A stretch of 7,902 nt of DNA from NCBI GenBank assembly GCA_902480035.1, contig CABSRC010000079.1, positions 1 through 7,902 on the forward strand, given 5' to 3'. The stretch is from an uncultured Streptococcus sp. (GTDB lineage Bacteria > Bacillota > Bacilli > Lactobacillales > Streptococcaceae). A program made the translations under genes and the position numbers. The notes below the pieces were generated by a model. That model was not told the origin of the DNA. It saw only the letters and a list, made by a program, of their open reading frames with translations, and did not search any database. Of the stretch, positions 1 to 3,852 are shown one piece after another; within the stretch, counting starts at the first letter, position 1, and every line of letters begins with the position of its first letter.

Positions 1-1123
1 CTTTGAAAAGGCGAGCGGCATTGATTCCAGCTACCAAACCTGAGGCAGCTGACTCAACATAGCCTTCTACCCCTGTCATTTGACCCGCAAAGAAGAGGTT
101 TGGTTGTTTCTTCGAACGGTAGGTTTGCTCGAGGAGATTTGGTGAGTCCATGTAAGAATTGCGGTGCATGACGCCGTAACGAACGAACTCCGCATTTTCT
201 AAACCGGGGATCATTTGGAAGACCCGCTTTTGCTCACCCCATTTAAGGTGAGTTTGGAAGCCAACGATATTGTAGAGGCTAGCTGCCGCATTGTCTTGGC
301 GAAGCTGAACGACTGCGTAAGGGGTCTTAAATTCCCCATCACGAGGTCCTTTGTAATCATCCGGATACTCGAGTCCAACTGGCTTCATAGGACCATAGAG
401 CATGGTTTTAATGCCTCGTTTAGCCATGACTTCAATTGGCATACAACCTTCGAAATACTTTTCTTTTTCAAAAGAGTTAAGCGGCGCTTCTTCCGCGTTA
501 ACCAAGGCCTCATGGAAATCCATAAACTCTTGTTTGGTCATGGGGCAGTTGAGATAGGCTGCCTCGCCTTTGTCATAGCGAGACTTGAGATAAACCTTGT
601 TCATATCGACGGTATTGACATCGATGATCGGAGCTGCGGCATCATAAAAATAGAAGCCATCTCCACCGTTGAGCGCGTGGATCTTTTCCGCCAAGGTATC
701 GCTAGTTAGAGGTCCCGTTGCAACCACTGTGATAGCATCTGTTGGCAATTCTGTAATTTCATCGCGAATCACTTCAATCAGTGGGTGTTGGGATACCTTC
801 TCAGTTACCCGACTAGCAAAGCCTTCGCGGTCCACTGCCAGCGCTCCACCAGCCGGTACCCGAGTCGCTTCAGCAGCTTCAAGGATGACCGAACCTAAGC
901 GACGCATTTCTTCTTTGAGGAGCCCGACAGCATTGGTTAACGAATCCCCACGAAGAGAGTTGGAACAGACTAACTCAGCAAAGTTGTCTGTTTTGTGTTG
1001 CGGAGTAGATTTGACTCCACGCATTTCATAAAGCTTGACCGGAATACCTTGTTGGGCAATTTGGAAAGCCGTTTCCGAGCCCGCAAGGCCCGCACCGATA
1101 ACATTGATATAAGATTGAGACAT
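1..1123 (-). CDS. trmFO: TrmFO, folate/FAD-dependent tRNA (uracil-54-C5)-methyltransferase (3' end beyond window)
   Basis: This cytoplasmic flavoenzyme makes ribothymidine at position 54 of the tRNA T-loop, using methylene-tetrahydrofolate as carbon donor and FADH2 as reductant (family knowledge). The gene is open at the left edge; 374 codons are visible of about 444 usual for the family. The N-terminus carries the FAD dinucleotide-binding motif GAGLAGSE at residues 10-17. Cys53 in ELVCSNS and Cys227 in EGCMPIE match the two functionally important cysteines of the B. subtilis enzyme. The visible end, GYVESAASGLVAGINAARLF, is the conserved C-terminal FAD-contact region. The ATG at 1123-1121 is supported by AGAGG at 1138-1134, 10 nt upstream, and by the family N-terminus. 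It has its own promoter and follows a terminator, so it is probably transcribed independently of the upstream cassette. Identification is near certain. Confidence 0.97.
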   Translation of the reverse strand, partial: MSQSYINVIGAGLAGSETAFQIAQQGIPVKLYEMRGVKSTPQHKTDNFAELVCSNSLRGDSLTNAVGLLKEEMRRLGSVILEAAEATRVPAGGALAVDREGFASRVTEKVSQHPLIEVIRDEITELPTDAITVVATGPLTSDTLAEKIHALNGGDGFYFYDAAAPIIDVNTVDMNKVYLKSRYDKGEAAYLNCPMTKQEFMDFHEALVNAEEAPLNSFEKEKYFEGCMPIEVMAKRGIKTMLYGPMKPVGLEYPDDYKGPRDGEFKTPYAVVQLRQDNAAASLYNIVGFQTHLKWGEQKRVFQMIPGLENAEFVRYGVMHRNSYMDSPNLLEQTYRSKKQPNLFFAGQMTGVEGYVESAASGLVAGINAARLFK

Positions 1124-1130
1124 GACACTA

Positions 1131-1176
1131 ATACCTCTTTGGGTATCAAAACACCCCACTGGACTGTTAGACACCC
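1131..1176 (-). promoter_or_regulatory. trmFO leader with two mutually exclusive hairpins, one covering the ribosome binding site
   Basis: In the transcript the segment ATACC (1146-1142) can pair with GGTAT (1135-1131), closing a six-base loop that contains much of the Shine-Dalgarno AGAGG. The same bases extended to ATACCC (1146-1141) can instead pair with GGGTGT at 1156-1151 (loop TTTG, one G-U pair) or with a second identical GGGTGT at 1176-1171. The pairings exclude each other, so the leader could switch ribosome access. The stems are short and this is inference only; no known riboswitch family is recognised. Confidence 0.3.
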
Positions 1177-1195
1177 ACAAATCTTTCTAATTTTC

Positions 1196-1226
1196 TACTT
1201 GGTCTATTATACCAAAAAGCCAAGTA
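1196..1226. repeat. Inverted repeat straddling the trmFO -10 region
   Basis: TACTTGG at 1196-1202 and its complement CCAAGTA at 1220-1226 form 7-bp arms with a 17-bp spacer that contains the TATAAT box. A shorter nested pair, GG (1201-1202) with CC (1212-1213), frames the same box. The likely transcription start lies inside the left arm, so the repeat cannot form fully in the RNA. An operator is more likely than a hairpin, but it may be chance. Confidence 0.35.
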
Positions 1227-1235
1227 AAAAGACAA
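1206..1235 (-). promoter_or_regulatory. trmFO promoter (extended -10)
   Basis: A perfect TATAAT at 1211-1206 is preceded by TGG, giving the extended -10 form TGNTATAAT. A weak -35, TTGTCT, lies at 1235-1230 with an 18-bp spacer and falls inside the 3' arm of the upstream terminator. Transcription would start near 1199, giving a leader of about 76 nt. Promoter and preceding terminator are thus packed into about 55 bp. Confidence 0.7.
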
Positions 1236-1259
1236 ACAGGAGAATTCCTGAATGTCTTT
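1226..1259 (-). terminator. Rho-independent terminator after the unknown exported-protein gene
   Basis: On the minus strand AAAGACA (1259-1253) pairs with TGTCTTT (1234-1228), and CAGGA (1250-1246) pairs with TCCTG (1241-1237), with a TT/TT internal mismatch and a four-base ATTC loop. The stem is followed directly by a T-run at 1230-1226. It begins 7 nt after the stop codon at 1266, so it ends the SatD-DUF3307-unknown cassette and insulates trmFO. Confidence 0.88.
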
Positions 1260-1265
1260 CAAAAA

Positions 1266-2246
1266 TTATTGTTTATAGAAACTGTAAGATTTATGAGCAT
1301 ACCGATTACTTTTGTCTTTGTAATCTATGCCAAAGCCTACTTCTGTATTCCTAGGTAGTTTTTCGATTTCAATTATTTGAGCAAGTAAATATTTAAAATC
1401 AGACCTTGTCCAATTGTCAATATCTTCATTAGTTACTTGGAGGTTCTGTTTTCGTACCTGATCTATACTAAATAGTATTGTAACACTAAAGGTCGAACGA
1501 TTGTCAGCAACCCTTTTTAAGAGTAAATCTCGATTACGGACAAGTGTCTCTTCATCGAGATTGTTGACTCTACTTGGGTCTAAATCCTCGATTAAGGGAG
1601 TGAGTTCTTCTACATCCGTCTTCAAAATTGCTTCTCTTTTTTCTCTCAATTTAAGACGGATTTTAGGGTTGTCACTATATTCTTCTTTCGGTAACAAAGA
1701 ATATTTGAACCAAAAGTCATAGTGACTCAATTCAACTGAATTTTTAATGTAAAGTTTCCTAATCGCATCCTCGCTTAAATATGTTGAAGTCAAGGTAGCA
1801 GTTGAAGTCCAGCTAGCACTTGGAAGTATCGTATTGTAAGCTTTTTTAAATCGGTCATAGTCGTCATCACCAGAATCATACTTCATTTCTAAACGATAGA
1901 CTGTTTTCTTAGGAAAAACAAAGAAAATTTTCTTTTCAACTTCTTTAAGCTCCGGATTGTATTTAAGGACTGGAGTTTTCTCAACATAGTCTTTTTCAAA
2001 ATCCACATAGACATCAACTGCTCGTCTAGTTCCTTTAACGTAATTCGGATATCTATTATAATCAATGGCAGCTGTCGAGTATTCTTCTGCTTCTAGTCCT
2101 GCTGCTTCTACTACGGAACGAATGTCTGAAATAGCTGTTTTAGCTAAATCACGATCGACTCTGTAGTTGTTACGTGCCGATAAAATAAATAACGTGAGAA
2201 TAGGCAACAGTACGCCAATTACTTTCTTAATCGCTTTTCTTTTCAT
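1266..2246 (-). CDS. Unknown cysteine-free membrane-anchored or secreted protein
   Basis: I do not recognise this family. The 326-residue product starts with a basic segment (MKRKAIKK) followed by a hydrophobic stretch VIGVLLPILTLFIL and then SA-RNN. This fits either a signal-anchor or a signal peptide cleaved after Ala; there is no lipobox Cys. The rest is hydrophilic, rich in Lys, Glu, Asp and Tyr, and contains no cysteine, as is usual for Gram-positive surface proteins. No LPXTG motif or second membrane segment is seen. The ATG at 2246 is chosen because AGGAGG (2256-2251) sits 4 nt before it; an in-frame ATG at 2261 would place that site inside the coding region and has no good site of its own. 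The gene is visibly more AT-rich than topA and trmFO, which suggests transfer. It follows the DUF3307 gene by 134 bp with no clear terminator between, and ends at a strong terminator. Confidence 0.8.
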   Translation of the reverse strand: MKRKAIKKVIGVLLPILTLFILSARNNYRVDRDLAKTAISDIRSVVEAAGLEAEEYSTAAIDYNRYPNYVKGTRRAVDVYVDFEKDYVEKTPVLKYNPELKEVEKKIFFVFPKKTVYRLEMKYDSGDDDYDRFKKAYNTILPSASWTSTATLTSTYLSEDAIRKLYIKNSVELSHYDFWFKYSLLPKEEYSDNPKIRLKLREKREAILKTDVEELTPLIEDLDPSRVNNLDEETLVRNRDLLLKRVADNRSTFSVTILFSIDQVRKQNLQVTNEDIDNWTRSDFKYLLAQIIEIEKLPRNTEVGFGIDYKDKSNRYAHKSYSFYKQ

Positions 2247-2250
2247 TTCT

Positions 2251-2256
2251 CCTCCT
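2251..2256 (-). promoter_or_regulatory. Ribosome binding site deciding the start of the unknown exported-protein gene
   Basis: AGGAGG on the minus strand lies between two in-frame ATG codons (2261 and 2246). It can only serve the second, with a short 4-nt spacing, so the protein should begin MKRKAIKK. Confidence 0.75.
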
Positions 2257-2287
2257 AGCATGCAATTTAAACAAAATCCTTATTTTC

Positions 2288-2335
2288 GTTACAGTTAGAA
2301 TCTTAAAGGGATCAATTTCCAGTTGATTGGTGATC
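2288..2335 (-). repeat. Imperfect inverted repeat and weak promoter-like elements in the 134-bp gap after the DUF3307 gene
   Basis: GATCA at 2310-2314 and TGATC at 2331-2335 are the ends of an imperfect 26-bp inverted repeat with no T-run after it, so it is not a convincing terminator. It overlaps TTGATC (2315-2310), which with TGTAAC (2293-2288) at 16-bp spacing gives a weak sigma-70-like promoter toward the unknown gene. Each hexamer matches consensus at four of six bases. Nothing else was seen in this gap. Confidence 0.2.
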
Positions 2336-2380
2336 TTATAAAATTATCTATATTTTTTTTGACATAGCATCCTTCCAGAT

Positions 2381-3085
2381 TCATAAACACAACCAGGCTG
2401 CTAAGAGGGCAGATAGGATACTAAATAAAGACCCAATTAAATAATACTCCGCAAAGGCTGGATCCTCCGAAATTTTATTGTAGCGAGCGATGGACTTGGC
2501 TGTAAAGACTAGCCCGATAGAAGCGAATTGCCCATAGACGAGACAGGCTCCAATCACTAAACGCTCTAAAAAGCCAATCATGGAACCAGCCCCAGTGATC
2601 GTATCCATTTTCTTCTTGCTGGTAGGTTGATACTTGGCAAACAGAATTTTAAAGGCGATATTGCTTGGTTTCCCAACTAGGAGGACATAAAAGATCAGAT
2701 TTAAAGTGTCCATAGGCAGAAAGGTAGTGCCATCTTTAGCTCCCATAAGGACTAGACACGTAATGATACTAATATGCAAGACTTGATCCAGCGCAAAGGT
2801 CCATGCGGTTGGTAATTTCAATTGTTTCTGAACTATTGGTTTTAAGAAATCTATTGCAGCATGGGTCAGTAAAATAACCAAGCAAATCCACCACAAATCT
2901 AGATGACAAAAGGAAACGACGATCAGAGGCAAAGCTACATATAGAATGTGAAGCCCTAGCACCTTTTTATCCTGATCCTTGCGATCCGCCATCTTTTGGC
3001 TTTGAAAATAATAATCTGATAGTAAATGACAAATCAACAAGAGAATCAAGTATGGATTCACTATGATACTAGACAATCCGCTCAT
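2381..3085 (-). CDS. DUF3307-family polytopic membrane protein, partner of SatD-family protein
   Basis: The 234-residue product is an integral membrane protein with about six or seven hydrophobic segments (roughly residues 8-28, 43-60, 64-82, 98-116, 125-140, 168-194, 212-233). Its N-terminal half carries the DUF3307 pattern as I know it: His20-x3-Asp24-x3-Gln28, Lys31, His46, His75-x3-Asp79-x2-Lys82 and Asp100-Gln101-x2-His104. Charged and His residues placed regularly in membrane segments recall the YdjM/DUF457 group of putative membrane metal-dependent hydrolases, but that link is my inference. The C-terminal half has GFLER, AKSIARY and EYYLIGSLFS. The ATG at 3085 overlaps the end of the SatD gene by 17 bp and has AAAGGAG (3098-3092) 6 nt upstream, so translation is probably coupled. 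No activity is established to my knowledge. Confidence 0.85.
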   Translation of the reverse strand: MSGLSSIIVNPYLILLLICHLLSDYYFQSQKMADRKDQDKKVLGLHILYVALPLIVVSFCHLDLWWICLVILLTHAAIDFLKPIVQKQLKLPTAWTFALDQVLHISIITCLVLMGAKDGTTFLPMDTLNLIFYVLLVGKPSNIAFKILFAKYQPTSKKKMDTITGAGSMIGFLERLVIGACLVYGQFASIGLVFTAKSIARYNKISEDPAFAEYYLIGSLFSILSALLAAWLCL

Positions 3086-3746
3086 CTTCCTCTCCTTTCA
3101 CTGTGCTTTGTATACTAGCCAGGGCAGCTGCTCTCCCCCGTAAATAAACACGGATACTACTACTCTTTAACCGTTTAGAGAGGGCACTTGGGTTAATAGC
3201 TAGTGATTGAGCCAAATCCTGCTGACTAAAGGACTCGCTATATACGGATCTCTTTAGAAGATTGAGCAAGATCTCTTCCTGACTATCCCGCCAACCCGAA
3301 CGAATGGCTTCTCCAGAAGCGATGAGGGCGTTCACAAAAAAGTCTCGGTTTTCCTTCCCGCTTGAAAAATAAATCTGTGTATTACCATAGTCATTTTTCT
3401 GATGAACAAGATTGATGGCTGCGCGTGCATTCCAATAAGCTGGACCATCTGCTCCAATACTTTGCAAGGGATCAATAGCTGTTACAATCTCCCCAAGGCC
3501 AATTCCAAAACGAAGTTGTGTCGGGGTTAGTTCTGAACGCAGGGTATCAACGATTTGAAAAACCGGAGCATCCACTTCTAAAAGCGCCTGAAACTCATCT
3601 CCCAAGGTCAAAGTAAAACGGGATGCCAGGTAATCTCCAAATAATTCGTTCATCTTTTGAAGCGTTTTTTCTACCTGTTTTTGCAGGTCAAAACGTTCTT
3701 GAACCATTTTAGAATCAATGACATCTGCAATCAAAGCAAGATACAT
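3069..3746 (-). CDS. SatD-family protein: cyclase-like domain plus C-terminal helix-turn-helix
   Basis: The 225-residue product matches the SatD family, named after a gene cotranscribed with ffh in the Streptococcus mutans sat (secretion and acid tolerance) operon; ffh is not adjacent here. The N-terminal domain (about residues 1-130) has LIADVIDSK with Asp8, TLGDEFQALL with Asp50, RFGIGLGEI (79-87) and GPAYWNARAAI (101-111). Order and spacing resemble class III nucleotidyl cyclases (metal-binding Asp in strand 1, second Asp about 44 residues later, then RxGIxxG and a GxxVNxAxR-type segment). This resemblance is inference, and activity may be lost. Residues about 172-196 (SQQDLAQSLAINPSALSKRL) form a probable helix-turn-helix. 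The start is firm: a perfect AAGGAGG (3760-3754) lies 7 nt upstream. The three-copy repeat at 3762-3835 directly upstream is a likely self-operator. No signal peptide or membrane segment is seen, so it should be cytoplasmic. Confidence 0.9.
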   Translation of the reverse strand: MYLALIADVIDSKMVQERFDLQKQVEKTLQKMNELFGDYLASRFTLTLGDEFQALLEVDAPVFQIVDTLRSELTPTQLRFGIGLGEIVTAIDPLQSIGADGPAYWNARAAINLVHQKNDYGNTQIYFSSGKENRDFFVNALIASGEAIRSGWRDSQEEILLNLLKRSVYSESFSQQDLAQSLAINPSALSKRLKSSSIRVYLRGRAAALASIQSTVKGEEDERIV

Positions 3747-3766
3747 AAGCCCACCTCCTTATGTCT

Positions 3767-3795
3767 ATTATAACGAAAAAAACAAAAAATGTCTA
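3767..3795 (-). promoter_or_regulatory. Near-consensus promoter for the SatD-DUF3307 operon
   Basis: TAGACA (3795-3790, five of six matches to TTGACA) and a perfect TATAAT (3772-3767) are separated by exactly 17 bp. The spacer is nearly all T (13 of 17). Transcription would begin near 3760, at the first bases of the Shine-Dalgarno sequence, giving a leader of only about 14 nt. Both hexamers are parts of the repeated 13-bp motif, so a protein bound there would cover the promoter. Confidence 0.8.
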
Positions 3796-3810
3796 TTATA
3801 ACAGACATTT
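3776..3810 (-). terminator. Possible topA terminator formed by repeat copy B
   Basis: Read on the minus strand after topA, the arms AAATGTCT (3810-3803) and AGACATTT (3794-3787) can form an 8-bp stem, extendable by a G-U and a U-A pair. It is followed by a T-run interrupted by one G down to 3776. The stem has few G-C pairs, so termination may be partial. No other terminator is visible between topA (stop at 3853) and the SatD gene. The same bases act as -35 and putative operator for the next gene. Confidence 0.5.
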
Positions 3811-3852
3811 ATAAAAATTGCCGTTATAATAGACATTAAATCATTTAAAAGC

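Larger units (their letters stand above)
3762..3835. repeat. Three-copy symmetric operator-like array upstream of the SatD gene
   Basis: TGTCTATTATAAC occurs at 3762-3774 (copy A) and 3790-3802 (copy B), and as its exact complement at 3823-3835 (copy C). The TTATAA cores are centred at 3770.5, 3798.5 and 3826.5, exactly 28 bp apart. B is itself a 24-bp palindrome (3787-3810) with arms AAATGTCT and AGACATTT and one mismatched pair. A and C are mirror images around its centre, so the whole 74-bp block has two-fold symmetry. A and C are half-sites, since their outer or inner arms have diverged. The likely ligand is the helix-turn-helix of the adjacent SatD-family protein (inference). Confidence 0.85.

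Noticed and set aside
215..1354. Overlapping plus-strand open frames of 119-164 codons opposite trmFO and the start of its upstream region
   Set aside because: They lie antisense to an unmistakable trmFO coding frame or cross its promoter and terminator, have no Shine-Dalgarno site that I can see, and show no recognisable protein features.
2247..2261. Longer start (ATG at 2261) for the unknown exported protein
   Set aside because: It would put the only strong AGGAGG inside the coding sequence and has no ribosome site at a good distance.
2359..2387. Plus-strand TTGACA after a T-run with CATAAA 17 bp downstream, directed antisense into the DUF3307 gene
   Set aside because: The -10 is poor and no gene or RNA is recognisable downstream; a single consensus hexamer in AT-rich DNA is weak evidence.
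3762..3835. CRISPR array as an explanation for the regularly spaced repeats
   Set aside because: There are only three 13-bp copies, one inverted, the spacers are 15-20 bp of AT-rich sequence, and the copies overlap promoter elements, so regulatory sites fit far better.
1266..3852. Insertion sequence or transposon carrying the SatD cassette
   Set aside because: I see no transposase, integrase, terminal inverted repeats or target-site duplication at the cassette edges.
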